A stretch of DNA of 64,000 nt from Ligula intestinalis (taxonomy: Eukaryota; Platyhelminthes; Cestoda; Diphyllobothriidea; Diphyllobothriidae), in contig JAYGXS010000004.1 of assembly GCA_036362985.1 (NCBI GenBank), positions 61,587,749 through 61,651,748 of the forward strand. The letters are read 5' to 3'. Positions 10,140 through 23,090 of the stretch are shown one piece after another (the stretch's first letter is position 1; each line of letters begins with the position of its first letter). The notes below the pieces were generated by a model, which ran no database searches, had not been told where the DNA came from, and saw nothing but the letters and a program-made list of their open reading frames with translations. The position numbers were made by a program, and so were the translations under genes.

Positions 10140-13100
10140 TTTTCCAGTATTATATTTATATTTTATATTTTTTTTAAATTTTAGGCCCGGAGGGCCTGGT
10201 CATTGCAAACTTAGTGCTGTGGAAAAATAAATACAAAGTTGATAAATGCTGCTCTCCGTGAAACAACCACATAGGCAGCGGTAGCGTTAAGTAGTGTTGG
10301 TTGATTAATTCATTTTCAGCAACATATCGTTGTTTTAATATAGTAGTCAACACTCTCTGAAACGCATGGTGAACTAAGGAGGAAGCAGTGAAAAATACTC
10401 CTACAATTAAAGCTGGGGCGGAGTTCAGCGAACCCCCGCTTAAAAAAACAAAATAAAGGAGAAAAAAACTGCTTCAACAAAATTAAGGGGATTGGTTAAG
10501 AGGATTGATTGTAGTGCAAATGAGACAGGACTGTTGATAAGAACGTATGAGGGTTGGCAACGCTTCTTGTAATTGGAGAAATCATATAACAGCAGAGGCT
10601 GTCGTTCACCATTGTACCACCGCCCGACTGGCTTCATGATCAACCATCAGGGAGGTGAGACCAGAGAAGGCCATCGCGGACAACAGGGTCAACAAGAGAT
10701 TGAATGGTCACCTGATTATCAACGAAACGCCGGAGATGCGACCTTGTAGACTGCGGAGTCCAGCGACCAGCTGGCGAAAATAGCAGGACGGCCATGAGCA
10801 CTACTAAAGACCATGAAGCCTATCGTCAGGGTTGTAAAACGGAGAATGGAGAAAATGGCAATGATGACTGGACAGAGAAGTGGACGGAACATCGTTGCAA
10901 ATATTACTCAAATAGGAAGATATAGACATATATGGAAAAAATTTTATATAAGCATAACCACCTCAGACACCAGGGTGACCCTTTTCAACGTCCAAAAGTT
11001 GTGTGTTTGGGAAGGAGACAGATAACAAGGACTTTAAATCTTCCGAAGTTAAGTGTTTGCGTAATTTGACTTTAAAAACTGCAAAGTTAGACGACAGCCT
11101 AATTTCGAGGAGAATATTATTCCAGAGTAAGCTATATTTGGAGGCAAAAAAGTGAGAATGGTTCGAAGTGGAGTTAAAGGGGTGCAAATATCCTGGAGGA
11201 ATTACGAGTGGCATAAGGTCTATCTGCGGGAGTGAGAGCGTTGATTCGTGGAAGGTTAGGGGTAGAGTTAACGCGAAAGGGGAAACAGAGGCCCGCTTCG
11301 AGTCTTCTGGCCCAAAGAAATGTCATGTTTGCTAACTGACATCTCTCCGTATAAGAAATAGTGGATCGAGGAAGAGCGAATATTTTGCGAGTAAATACCC
11401 TCTGTACATTTTCAATCTTCCTGTGGTTAGAAGCATTCATTAGACCAAAGAGGGGACAGCAATATTCTAGGATGGGTAGAATATACATGCGATAAAGTTT
11501 TAACTTTATTTCCAGCAGGAAGAAATTGTGTGATATAAAACCACATATCTGTGCAGCCTTCCGCAGCTATTCAATCCGCATGAGGCGACACTGCTAGTTT
11601 ATTTGTGTAGCTTAGACCTAAGTCTTTTATAGTGGATTGTTCTAAAAGTGGAGTATTTTGAAAGACTAGGGGACGGGAAAGCTTGGCGGGGCCGAAACAC
11701 ATGAAACTACTCTTGGATGGAGATAATTCCATCTGCCAGGTTGCACTCCAACGTGAGAGTGTAAGTAGGTCCACATCTATTTTATCAACGCAAATACTTG
11801 CCGTGTCCTTAGAAAATGAGTATATGCATTTGAGGTCGTCTGCATAAATGAGATTTTGTGAATTTTTTAGAGCAGTCGAAATTTCGTTTATGTATAGAAT
11901 GAAGAGTAAAGCACCCAAGACAGTGCCTTGAAAAACGCCACTCGTGATCAGCTGAGCAGTGGAGTAACTATTACCTACTAAAACCTTCTGGCTGCGGTTT
12001 GACAAGTAGGCACCGATGAAGTCGAGGAGAGGGGGACGGATGCCAATGGCTTCCAATTTTACCAGAAGCCGTCTGTGCGGTACCTTGTCGAAGGCTTTGC
12101 TCAGGTCAAAGTAGATAACAACCACGGATTGCCACTCGTTACGGAGGGAAGTGACGTGGTTAAGAAAAGCTAAGTGACGCGTCTCGCATGAGTTCCGGGT
12201 AGAAAACCATGCTGCGAGTCGCTTAAAGGCTTATTTTTTGGCAAAAATCGAGAATTTGATTTAAAATTATCTTCTCCAGATGTTTAGCTAGGGCCCGGGG
12301 TTTATGAACACGGCGGTAGTTATTTATGTCCAAACGAGATCCTGATTTAAAGACTGGAAGAATAATGGATGTCTTCCAAGTGTCAGGAAAGTAACCATTT
12401 AAGAGATAGACTGAAAATATATGGATAAGTAATTTTGGAAAGATTGACACATTTTGATAAGTGAATTGGGGATACCATCAGTTCCCGAAGAGTGCGAGTT
12501 TTTTAAACAAATTATATGCTTACGAATTAATTCTATGGAGAAATCAATGTTCCAGAGAGTATTGTCTGAGCATGGTTAAAACGACGGACCCGGTTTGGAT
12601 TCTGTCGAAAAATGCTTCGCAAAGAAAGCATTGAATAATTCAGCCTTATCAGACTCATCTAGTATAAATGTTTTATTTTCATCAAGCGATGGGGGTATTT
12701 ATATTCCTCGTTTTGCGGAGGACCGACGACGAAACAGTTGTGCAACCGATTTTGCAGAGTTTAACGCACTCAGGGCGCAAGATTCCCTGTGCTGGTCACG
12801 CGCAAAACGAATCTTCGACGCTAATTCGAATATCTCTGCGATCCTTAGATGCACAGACAGCGAACATGTAGATCGATCTTTCAGCTGCCTCCTCAATTTC
12901 TTTAGTCTGGGCAAAAGAAAATGAGGGACGGTCGGTGTTGGCGACATTTTTGATGAGCTTGTTGTCGAGTTACAGGCAGCAAAATTTGTCGATCGTTGGA
13001 TAGAGAATGTATTTAGACTAGTTTTAATCGTAGTAGATGATAGAGCGGCAGGGTTTGACGGTTCCGACATCAAGAGAGACGGGCTAACTGGTGCACTGAT

Positions 13101-13870
13101 GTTTATGGGCCTATGAGTAGACATTCGGGAGGTAGGGATAGCAGGTGTACTGACGGTTACGGGACTGTGAATATACATCAGGGAGGCAGGGATAACGGGT
13201 GGACTGACGTTAGTGGGTGCATGACCAGATATCCGGGGTGGAGGATTAGGGAGTGCATTTACCCTATCGGGACTACGAACAGATTTAGGAATAGTAGGCT
13301 GAGAAGTCATTGGACTATTGGACTGGAGAGCCGCATTTCTTCGCTCCATTGGTGTAAGATCTCGACAGAGGAAACTTTTAGTCATTTCTAAATATCGGGA
13401 AATGCGACCCCGTTGAGCAAAGATTGAGTCCACCTCGACCGGTGAAAACAATTTAACTAGGATGGACGGGTTTTTGCTACGCGATTGGAGGCGTTTGGCT
13501 TATGCGATTTTGTAGTTGAAACCACCCAAACATAGAAAATCTTTTGCAATATCCAAAGGGCGACTTAATATAGAGGCATTTTTTAGTATAATGTTAAAGC
13601 TTCGCTTTTGTCTATCAAAAGCTTCCGTGGTTATAAGATGGGCGAGGGAGTCTAACTTTTTACAATCTTGCGAGGGCGCATCTGATAACTTACCATCAAA
13701 CAGATTGCCTAGTACTGACAAACAGAACCAAACTTCATCATGAAGTCATTACAGTTCTGTAATGCAGATAAATCAATGTGCTTAGCCTTGACAATGGGCT
13801 GCATGCTGATATCAAGGCATTGACTAGAAGGCGTGGTGAGGCACCGCTTGGGTCTGGGAGCAGATATCTT
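10140..13870 (-). mobile_element. Nearly full-length LINE (family A), degraded
   Basis: Read on the - strand from 13870 down. An ORF1-like part (13721-13500) has RQKRSFNIILKN and GGFNYKIA. It continues at 13451-13330 (EVDSIFAQRGRISRYL, then SFLCRDLTPMERR). A Pro/Ser-rich spacer spans 13330-12950. A basic linker follows at 12900-12700. Reverse transcriptase runs from about 12620 to 11580, with FDLSKAFDKVPHRRLL, SGVFQGTVLGALLFILYINE and the active site YADD near 11850. The thumb and C-terminus (PILEYCCPLFG; SLLWNN) run to 10963, and the UTR and AT-rich tail end at 10140. Several stops lie between 12570 and 12130. ORF1 and RT are not in one frame, so no product is expected. It is the best reference copy for the fragment at 4220-5245. 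Confidence 0.85.
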
Positions 13871-14264
13871 ACGATATTCTTACTATAAAACCGTAACACT
13901 TACAATGTATAGTTATTTTATTTCATGTTTTTCTAGTATTGTACCTTAGAAGTCAGGTTTTGCACTTCAAACAAACTCCTTATTTCGCACACTATTGACG
14001 TAGCAAAAGACCAAGACAAATGCAATAGTCACTGCGAAAGAAGGGGTTGGAGTTAGGTTTATTCCTGCCTTCTGGGGTTTTTGACCATGCCAAAGATGTG
14101 ATTTACGAATAAACCTTATTATTATTAGTAATAGACGCCATTGCTGTAGTATATAAGCCTAGATTTTTGAGTAATTCCAAAGGCATTTTTGTGTCAATAT
14201 TTACATTCCCCCCTCTACATGCCAAGGTACTTTATCAAGTTTTTTGATTTTCTTTCCCTAAAAC
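13871..14264. other. Short spacer between LINE pieces
   Basis: There is no coding signal. The region is AT-rich and contains a string resembling a LINE 3' end (aataaaccttattattatta near 14109), possibly from a further, otherwise lost element. Confidence 0.35.
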
Positions 14265-14564
14265 TTGCAGTACTGTCGTGCGAGCATGTTATTATTATTC
14301 AACCGTGTAAATCTTCGCCCCCTTACATTGTTAGGTTTTAACAACTTATTTTCCTTCAACACTCGCGCTGACGCCCCTCTTGATCACATATTGACCAACC
14401 ATCCCAACTTGGTGGTCGGAAATGGAGCTCCGTTGTCAGGCTTAGATAATTCTGTGCCATTGGGTCTGCCAACCATCTATTTGGAATTTAAATTTTCAGC
14501 GCCGGTATGGCACTATCTGTACAAAGTTAATTTCGAAAAAATAAACATTCAAAAAAGAATTTGA
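14265..14564 (+). mobile_element. LINE endonuclease C-terminal fragment
   Basis: A 99-codon + frame with the endonuclease-end pattern ADAPLDHILTNHPNLVV, then GAPLSGLDNSVPLGLPTIY. DHILTN and the following D.S.....P block are what is usually seen where LINE AP endonucleases close, although the SDH triad has become LDN here. It is followed, after an antisense LINE 3' end, by the RT half at 15490-17345 in the same orientation. Confidence 0.55.
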
Positions 14565-14599
14565 CAATATGTGCAAGTAGACGTAGCAAGTCGTAATAA

Positions 14600-15482
14600 T
14601 GTCAGCAAAAATTGTCCTTTTGGGGCAACATTTAGCAATGTTTTGCAGGTAATTTTGAACTAAAACGAAATTTTATGGCAGTTAAAAAAACTCTTACAGT
14701 GAAAATGGAGACAGTTTTCAACGGGCCTCCATGTTCAAAATGTGTGTAAGAGAAAAAAACTGATTGGGAAGATAGAAGTAGGAACATAGTAGTAGAGCAG
14801 AAATAGGTGTGGGTGGTCTGAGGAAGGTCAGTAGTCAACGAAACTGCAGCATTTTAGACTGAGTACTTCCGCGTGGCTTCGTTTGATTCAGTGGTGGTTA
14901 ATGGAAACATGTAGGTTCTCGGGGGACACGAGACAGAGAGAATAGTTTCAAGCGGATCTCCTAAATTCCCGATGGTCCTTTCTCGTAGTCATGGAGAAAG
15001 CTGCTCAGAAAAGATGAGGAGAATAGAAGGTTAATGGGATCAGTGTTAAGATAAATGTGCAGTCTCCGTTTGAAAGCAGACAATCTAGTTAACGACCTAA
15101 TTTCGATTGGCAAGTTATTCCAAAGAAAGCTATATCTGGAAGCAAAAATCAAAGAGCGTTTACATGAGGAAGATGCAGGAGGGGGTATAACAAGTGCCGA
15201 GTTTCTTAGATTGTAGGGCTGGCTGACGGGGGTAATGACAGAAGTCCTGGGTAAATTTGTGCTATTATTAAGCCGAAAAAGACGATAAAAGCCTGCTTCC
15301 AATCTCCTGACCCAAAGGAACCTTAGTTTCACTAATTGACATCTATTTGAGTAACAAGTATTAGCTCTAATACAGTATTGTAGCTCTAATAAAGGGCTGT
15401 TATCAATACCCGAGAGGAAACTAAAGGTTCTAGACACGCCCTCACATAATATTTCTTTGCTCCAGACTGTCATATATGACAA
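14600..15482 (-). mobile_element. Antisense LINE 3' end inserted in a sense LINE
   Basis: The - frame 15482-14961 ends a non-LTR RT ORF. It has LVKLRFLWVRRLEAGFYRLF (compare LANMTFLWARRLEAGLCFPF in family A), then PYNLRNS, FASRYSFLWNN and a final DYEKGPSGI just before the stop. About 360 bp of UTR-like sequence follow to 14600. It is related to, but distinct from, family A at 10140-13870. It lies between the endonuclease and RT halves of a + strand LINE. Confidence 0.7.
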
Positions 15483-15489
15483 GCTTTCT

Positions 15490-17345
15490 ACCCTTCTTGA
15501 TCACTGGAATGTCGAATCATGCTGTATTTATCTCACATTTTTTCAGCGAAATTTTACTGTCTGCTGTCCTCTTGACACTGTCTTGGTTAGACCTGACAAA
15601 ATCTCTTCTCCTCACCTAAAAACTTTGAGATGCCAAAATGAATTTTTCTACAAACTGGTTCAGCGAGCTGGACTAAAGGATGTGAACGTCCTAATAAAGC
15701 GTGAAATTTCCAGGCTGAACGACCTTTTTGTTAGTCATCTTTTACTTCTTCTAAATTCTTCTCTCCTCTCTCCTCGGATAAAATTTGGAAGTCTTAAGCG
15801 TCTCACTGGTCAACGCAATAGACTAGCACATGGAGATGCTGATTTAGACTTAGATAGTTTAAATGCAAACTTCATATACACTCCCACTGCCTCCCATCTT
15901 CCAACAGACGCCATTTCCTCATTACCAAGTGTGTTTTTTCCTGTGTCTGTGGAAAAAGTGATAGAACATTTTAAAAAGGTTCGAGGTTCAACAGCTACAG
16001 GGCCAGATGGGATCTCACCGTTTCTCTTGAAATCCTGCACTTTTCACTTAGCACCTGCATTGACACACCTGATCACCATATCCTTCGTGAAATCTAAGGT
16101 TCTTGATGAGTGGCGATCAGTGAAAATCACTTCCATCCCGAAATAAATCCTCCTTTTCTGGTCAAAAATCTTTTTGTCCAATAGCCTGCTCTCCTGCACT
16201 TTTGGAACTTGCGGAAAGAGTCACCTTAGACATCATCACGCCGTTTTCTCCCAATCTTTTCCGATCCCTTGCAATTTGCATATAAGGCTAAGCGTAGTAC
16301 ACTAGACGCTGTTGCTCTGGTTGTCCATTCTGCTCTAAGAGATTTAGATAAGGGCTGCCGTCCATACGGATGTGCTTTTCTCGACTACTCCTCAGCCTTT
16401 AACACGATCCTGTGCCATCTTATTTTTAATAAAACTTCTGCATGCGGCTCTCCCGGCTGGGCTGTCTCTTGGCTTGGGGACTATTTAACTTCCCGTACGC
16501 AATTCGTTCAGTGCGGAAAGCGAAAATCCATGGTCCTTCCCAACAAGTGTGAAGTTCATCAAAGGGGTATATTATCCCCTCATCTCTTCTCCCTCCACAC
16601 TGACGACCTAGGATCGCCAACCGAATGCTTGTTTGTTAAATATGCTGATGATATGGTTGTTGGCCATCCTCTCAAAAGTCAGACACATTTCCAAATACTG
16701 AAGCATGTCCTAGACCATGTCTCAACATAGTAGTCAGCAAATGACCTACTACTAAACGAGCGAAAGTCAGTCCAGTGTATTTTTCGACTGTGACCCTCTC
16801 CCAGTCCCGAAACTATTGACATTCTGCTCAACGAAGTATCCTCGTTCCGATACCTTGATGTCACTCTAACATCCAACCTTACATTTGCTCTTCATATATA
16901 AGGTTTTTTTATCAAAATCCGTACACTTTTATATTATATACGTCGTTTACATTCATATCCCACACTGCAAGCCCTAATATGGCGTTTTATAGATGCCTGT
17001 TTTTTCCGCATTCTTTACTGCTCTCCAATTAGCTTTCCAGCCTTAATTTAAAAAGACATAGTCATTTTTAAACGTAGTCTCCAAATGCTCCCTTCAGCTA
17101 CCAGTGTTTCTTATGTTTATTGCTTACATTATAGTAAAACGCCACTTGAAAATGTTCAAGCAATTTGCTGATCACATCCTTAGCCACACATCAGCATATC
17201 AGCACTCTGTACTCCTATTCCTAGCACGCTACCTCACGTGTGAAGAAGCGTAAATTTGAGAAGTTTAAAGCTGATCTGTCTCAATAGTAGATGTGGATAT
17301 CGTGTAAAACTTTAATTTTGAGTAATACATTACCTTTTACCTTTT
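15490..17345 (+). mobile_element. LINE RT half (family C)
   Basis: The + strand reads a linker (LIKREISRLNDLF, RNRLAHGDADLDLD) and then RT. ATGPDGISPFLLKSC is near 16000, then after a frame break QFAYKAKRSTLDAV near 16270, CAFLDYSSAFNTI near 16370 and the active site KYADDMVVGHP near 16640. The C-terminal part (16740-17250) is full of stops. The element closes at about 17345 with tandem ttacctttt units, a microsatellite-like 3' end typical of CR1/L2-type LINEs. The GIL.PHLFSLHTDDL block before YADD differs from families A and B, so this is a third lineage. Confidence 0.8.
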
Positions 17346-17361
17346 ACCATGACTCATTGCT

Positions 17362-17725
17362 TCATCTATCCATTGCTCTCCGTGAATGATATAATAAGAA
17401 TGCAATATTTTTTCGCCTGCGGCAAGAAAACAGAGGTCGACTGGTGTACAAATTAAGATTGTTGTAGCAATCTAGCTTCCTCTTACAGACTTCAACGGAA
17501 GTGGACATAGAAACATCCAGGGGCAGAGTATTCCATGACTCGACCATTCTGTTATAAAAGAAGGACGTTCATGTGTCCAGCTTGGCTTCGGCTACACGTG
17601 ATTTGAATGGATGAAATCTCAAGTTTGTGGTTGTTGCTTACTCGAATAAGTCACCAGGTAGAAGGTAACGGTCCTGACCGCGCATAATACGAGATGTTTG
17701 AAACAGGTTGACATTCTCTGGATCT
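17362..17725 (-). mobile_element. LINE RT C-terminal remnant
   Basis: The - strand 17725-17362 contains FHPFKSRVAEAKLDT, then the typical LINE C-terminal block RMVESWNTLPLDV and a V..CKRKLD helix, ending in a stop. It runs opposite to the family C LINE, whose tail it touches. Only the last 90 or so codons remain. Confidence 0.65.
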
Positions 17726-17769
17726 GATTCACTTGAAATCTGTCTGTAGCGGTTTATTCATCGAATGAA

Positions 17770-18620
17770 GAAGGCGGTGCATTTCCTGAAGGAAAGAAAT
17801 TTAGTGACTCATAAGACCCATGAAAGCGCTTAAATAATTTATGTCTTTTGGCGGAGGCGTTTGTTTGATGACGTTGATGTTTTCAGGATCTGGGCGACGA
17901 CCGTCCTTGTCGATTATGAATCCAAGATATTCCACAATATGCATGAAAACGCACTTCTCCAAACGCAGAAGGAAACCATGGTCTTGAATCCAGCTGAGCA
18001 TAGCCTCAAGGCGTTGTAACAATTCATCCGGATTCAAAGCAGTGACGATTATATAATCCAGACAGGCAGCGGCCTTTTCATTGCCTGTCAACATGGTGTC
18101 CATGGTTTGCCGGAATGTAGCGAGAGTAAATTTAACCGCGAATAGCAAATGGGTGAATTGGAACAAACTATAATGTGTGTTAATGGTCAGAAGCTCCCAC
18201 CATTCTTTGTCCACCTTGAGTTAGTGGAACGCATCAGATAAATCCACTTGATCAAACAAGTTTCCCCATTCAGTTTAGCAAAAAGATTGTCCATTAGGAG
18301 CAGATGAACCCGCAGCAGCATTGAGACCAGTGCAGAAATCAGCGCAGTTTCAAACTGTTCTGATGGCTTTCATGACGGCCACAACTGGTGGGGCCCATGA
18401 ACAGCAGTAATTTATTTAAAGAACACCACCTCGCTGAAGATGGTCAAGATTTTAGCTGACAACAGATAGTTCAGCATAAGAAATTAGTCTTTTCAGTCTG
18501 AATACAGGTTTTGCATTTGGTTGAAGTTGAAGAGTAACCTTCGTCATGTTACAGCAACCAAGACCATCTTGGAAAACTGAGGCGAATTTCTCCTACAGAT
18601 TCGTCATCAGCTTTGCAGTC
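17770..18620 (-). mobile_element. Ty3/Gypsy reverse transcriptase remnant
   Basis: On the - strand, 18560-18220 holds the RT start with several stops (LQLQPNAKPVFRLKR; MDNLFAKLNGE). 18214-17801 is an open 137-codon block with ELLTINTHYSLFQFTHLLFA, the active site in degenerate form (ACLDYIIV, where the family has YLDDI), DELLQRLEAMLSWIQDHGF, EKCVF, VEYLGFIIDKDGRRPDPENI and a partial connection block. The YxDD aspartate pair is damaged. The 88-codon frame just upstream (18904-18638) shows no domain I can name. Confidence 0.8.
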
Positions 18621-19429
18621 AGCGGGACTGTGCCAAGTTAAGTGCAAACTATTGTAAATATGGCTAAGGTTAAATTCCAGAAGATCAACTTTCTCGATCC
18701 AGTTAAGGTCAAGTTAAGGCTCAGGCGGTCGGTACGACAGTATGTCCTTTTGAATCCAATGCTATCTAAAGAAACTTGACGGAAGATCGTCCTAAGAGAT
18801 AAGGCACTTGAACTGCTCTTGAACAGCGCTTGCAGCTTTAACTTTATACATTCACGGTTGACGATACTGGCGAGCCTCAGGAAATCGTCCATCTCTTCAT
18901 TCACTAGCTTGGGGTACTGGTAACGTATATAAAACAGTGATGATTTCTCCCCGAAGGTATCTGACAGTTACTTGACGGTTTCATCGAAGGTAAAGTCAGG
19001 AGAAGATAGATCACGCGACCCCTTTGCCTCCTGATTACTAGTCGATATCAAAGGGGTGTTGAGGATAGAATAACAGTTAAGCACCTTTCGCCATTTTTGA
19101 ATCCATCTCTATGAATGAAAGCGAAATAACTCTTTATGGCTACGACATAGCGGAAAGTCCAAAAAGCGAGACAGCATATTTAGTTTGAAAGGTAGTTCGT
19201 AAACAATTGTTTGCGTTGAGTAAGCCAAAATTGTCGGATCCAAATTGCATACCATCAAAACTGCTCAATGGGTTTGCCCAGGGACAATTCAAACCACCCT
19301 TAAAAGATTACTATTTACTCACCGATTTTAAATCTGCACAGGTCACACGATGACGTAAAAGTGGCACATAAATCTCTCCAAACAACTACGAGACAATTAA
19401 CCTCCACTTGATCTGCTTCGAAATTCCTG

Positions 19430-20560
19430 AAGAATAGTTACTTGAGAACTGGACCGTTCAACGGGCAGAACATACTTATCACCGTTGACGCATACAACGG
19501 ATGGTCGGAAGTCATCCTCATAAAAGGCACGACAGCCGGAGCAACAATAAACACTCTTCGGTGAATATACATTAGGTTTGTTTGTCCTTAAACTTTGGTG
19601 AGCGATAACGGAGGGCAGTTCACATCAACCCTCTTTGCCCGATTCCGCAAGCAGTCAAGCTTTATCCCATTTATTTGCCACCATATCACCCGCAGTCCAA
19701 CGGAATGGTTGAGCGATTCACTGGTACCTTCAAGCGGACTCTCCAGAAGTCAAAAGAGGAGAGGATGACGGAGGAAGTTCTCGGATTATTCCTGCTGAAC
19801 TACCGAGCAACCCAAACCCTAAGACTCCAAAAGGCTTTGGTACAGAGCAAGCTTCACACCCCAGTTTACGTTATTCGTCCGCTGTCATCTGTCTGAGATG
19901 TTGATGAATCAGCTCATCCGACGTCAGCGGGAGGGCGATTCAGCCGATACCACAGCGCAAAACAACGGTTGTTCCACACGAGCCAGGTAGTGCTGATAAA
20001 GGACTACAGGAACAATCAGGGGAAGTTGACGCTTGGATGTGTTCACCGAAAGCATTGTGAAGTAATCTACGAGATTCAGGTTGGCTCAGCAATTTGGGTG
20101 CGCCAAGCCAATGAGCTGAAACACACTGAATATGCCGACGTGCAAAATCCAAGCCCTACCTTATCGCTGGAACTAATACCGGACACATTGGATCTGCCAA
20201 AACCAAGGCAAGAAACCGCATTTCCAGTGGCAATCCAATCTCCCCAAACCTCTAGAAGATCAGGCCGAACAAGAATAGTTCAACTCTTATGATTCGGCTC
20301 AAAGGGTAAAGTGTTATAAGAAGCCCCCTCGCAGGCAGCCAGCATACAAAGAGTGGGCCGCGCTCAAAGCAGGCTATCGACTACCCTACACGCGGCGAAT
20401 GCAGACTGGCAATTAATCAATAAATATTTCGAAATGTAAAGCTGCGGTCTGGCTAAGACTCTGGCAGGTCAGCCGTCGATTTACAAGTCAATGGTGTTAC
20501 TTCATCGCACCAGAACAGTATCCGATTAACCCGATTGACATAGCTTTATACGCGTTTGTT
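19430..20560 (+). mobile_element. Ty3/Gypsy integrase and possible 3' LTR remnant
   Basis: In the + orientation, opposite to the RT fragment at 17.8-18.6 kb. Broken frames read the integrase core: ITVDAYNGWSEV near 19480, TLVSDNGGQFTSTLF near 19600 and, after a shift, PPYHPQSNGMVERF at 19675-19720 with the third catalytic residue (Glu). 19969-20290 encodes the C-terminal beta-barrel-like block (GQ..LIKDYRNNQGKLT, VIYEIQVGSAIW) and a tail. 20300-20560 is non-coding and may be LTR, but no second copy is present to prove it. Its opposite direction to the neighbouring RT suggests rearrangement of one element or two separate ones. Confidence 0.75.
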
Positions 20561-20689
20561 ACCTAAAATTTGTTGTTCTACTCAAACTAAAATACTTCTG
20601 CTACTACGCTCTTCTTGTCATATTTTTCCTTGGTAATCACATGAAGGTGTAATTAGGCGGGGACGTCTCGGCTTTGGCTACATTTACAA

Positions 20690-21570
20690 CAGATTTTTCT
20701 CGAACGGGTCATGCCGGTGACCGGAAGTCAGCCCAGGTTTGGAGTGGGTCTAGTGTTCCCCAAGGTTACGTTTCAACGACTGGGACGCTGACATGTTTAC
20801 TGATGATATCAACATTTGGAGCGTCATCCGAACTGGAGTCAAGGAAGAGGATTTGTAGATCAACTTAAAGCGACATGAGTAATGGTCAAATAAGTGGTGT
20901 TTAGGAGCTTACAATAAAGAGTCCGAAAATTTGCTAGTCGGTGGAACCAGTGCACAGAACTAAATTGTTTACCGCCTGAATGGATACCAGGTCAAAAATG
21001 GGGCGCACAGGAGGCTTTAGGTGTTTGTTTTCACGTTGCACTGCCCAAAGGTTATGATATCTGTGAAGACGACCCATACATTTTCAGAAGTGATTTTTAT
21101 ATATTCACAGAGCGATCGTCAGGAATAAAATGATCGTGTGACCGAAATTTGCGTTTGCTGTCTATTCAGAGAGGTCCCAGAAAACTGAGGGTACGGGCAC
21201 TCGTGAAAAAAGGTTCAGATGTGTGCAAACAAATGTGCAGCTGGAGATGGTTCACTTCCCTAGGAAAAGTGATCATCTTATCCTGACCTTTTTTCTCTAA
21301 ATTTGACTCAAATACGCGGCGAGCTGCTAAAATTATCCACATCATATGCGGCCAGGACTACTGTCTTTTCACCGCAGCCTTCCTATAGTTAGAAACAATA
21401 AAGAACAAGCGGAGTCATCCACACCAAATAAATATAATATGGATCAGAATGAACATATAAAAGCTTGTTAATAACAGAGTATTTGCAGCTTGGGATGATT
21501 TACCTACAGATGTCGCTAAGTTTGCCTCCGTAGATGCTTTTAGGAGGTAGCGGGCCAATAAAACGGCATG
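20690..21570 (+). mobile_element. Heavily decayed LINE RT
   Basis: Translated in mixed frames, the + strand gives VFPKVTF-like remains of the GVPQGSVLGP block near 20755, the active-site neighbourhood ADDINIWSVIRTG near 20800-20845, then LKRHE.WSNKWCL and LVGGT. At 21480-21560 there is the usual C-terminal NRVFAAWDDLPTDV. Every block contains stops. It is probably a CR1-like copy much older than the one at 6.9-9.5 kb. Confidence 0.6.
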
Positions 21571-21831
21571 TACCGTAAGGTTATTCAATCGGTAACGTCA
21601 GGATGCCTTCAATTAATACTTACATACTGTTTTAATACGGATGCGTGTATTTGAACAAAGTTTACTACCTGCACTTCCTTACTGTTCCAAACGCATGGCA
21701 AATATTTACTGGCATTGACGTTCACACTTTCAGACTGTCGATATGTTTCGTGTTTCATGTTTCATCAGTAGAGTGTAGGGAACGGATCCGTGGACACCCC
21801 TTCTTTGCAGTCACCGGACATGTGGGAGTTT

Positions 21832-23090
21832 TCACGTTAGACCAATCCCCTCGCCAAAGCAAGGGCACTCCCGTGAACGGTACAGATCATGTTTCAAATA
21901 GGGCATCGTATTTCTTCTTGAATGCAGCAATTGTGTCGGCAGCAACAACATCGGGGGGGGGGGGAGATTTTTCCATGCATTCACAGCGCGCCTTGAGAGT
22001 CGGTAGACGTGCGGGAGGCCATCTGTCCATTGTACCACCATTTTGAAGCAGTGGCCTCACGTGGGCATGTCAACGGCTAGTTTGAAGTACTCTGCGACCT
22101 CCGGTATGTCGCCGCAGACGATCACTTTGTACATCATGATTTGGTCACCTCTAGAGCGTCGAAATTTGAGGGTAAACAGGTCCAGTGTCTTAAAGCGCTC
22201 CAGATAGGTCAGCCTTCTCACTTCGGGCACCGTTCTTGACCCCAGTCGTTGAACATATTCGATGTTAGTCATTTCGCTCTTCGTATACGGAAACCAAGCG
22301 GAAGATCCATACTCCATGATCGGCCGAATTAACGTGACCATGTGCTTACGGAATATCTGCATGGACCAGGACGTGAATGCTCTTTTGAACATCCAAAGTA
22401 GCGCAAGCCCCTTGCGTCTCGCCAAAGTTGATTGTTCTCGGGTCTTGAGGTCGTCCTGGATGATAACGCCCAAGTTTCGAGTACTCCTAACAGCGGCCAG
22501 TGTCATGTTTCCCATTGTATAGAGCGGGTGGTCCTGGTCTCTGCCAATTATCAACAAGTTCGATTTGGTCACGTTTACCGGTATCTTGATCTCTAATGAC
22601 CACTCGTGGATCACATGGAGATCATTTTGGAACGTCATTGTGTCTTCGGTGTTGCGTATGACACGCCATACCTTGAGGTCGTCCGCAAACAGAAGGCATG
22701 GGGATGCAAGTCTTGATGAAATATCCGCGACGCATATCGAAAACAGTCTGGGACCCAGCACTGACCCTTGTGTTACTCCACTTAGAGCGTCAAACGCCGA
22801 GGAACACCCTTCGCCAACTCTGACCCGGCATTGTCTAACGAATAGATACCCCTTGATCAATTTGATGACAGTTATAGGTACCGGCGTTTTACTGAGTTTG
22901 TTAAGGAGAAGCACGCGATTGACTTTATCAAACGCCTTGCTAAGATCGATTAAGGCTGCATGAAACGGCAGTCGTTTTTCTTTGGCTTCGATCCAGGCTT
23001 CACGTGCCACCGTAAGGTTTATGGTACACGAATACTTTGTCGTTAACGTCCTTGTAATTAATATAATTAATGTTAAAAGTGAGAATATTC
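21832..23090 (-). mobile_element. LINE (family D, CR1-like) RT with long open frame
   Basis: A 317-codon - frame (23010-22057) covers most of the RT. It has ALIDLSKAFDKVNRVLLLNK, SGVTQGSVLGPRLFSICVAD, active site FADDLKVW at about 22680, the thumb with LGVIIQDDLK, and the C-terminal RPIMEYGSSAWFPYT and EYVQRLGSRTV. After a stop near 22056 the tail continues in another frame (22041-21832: HVYRLSRRAVNAWKNLP) across a run of 12 C (G on the + strand, 21953-21964). That run is a likely frameshift point. It is 5'-truncated at about 23.09 kb. The + strand immediately beyond is unrelated sequence leading to the S5 gene. Confidence 0.8.
21953..21964. repeat. Run of 12 G
   Basis: A homopolymer inside the C-terminal part of the family D LINE. 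On the coding (-) strand it gives consecutive Pro codons. Confidence 0.9.
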
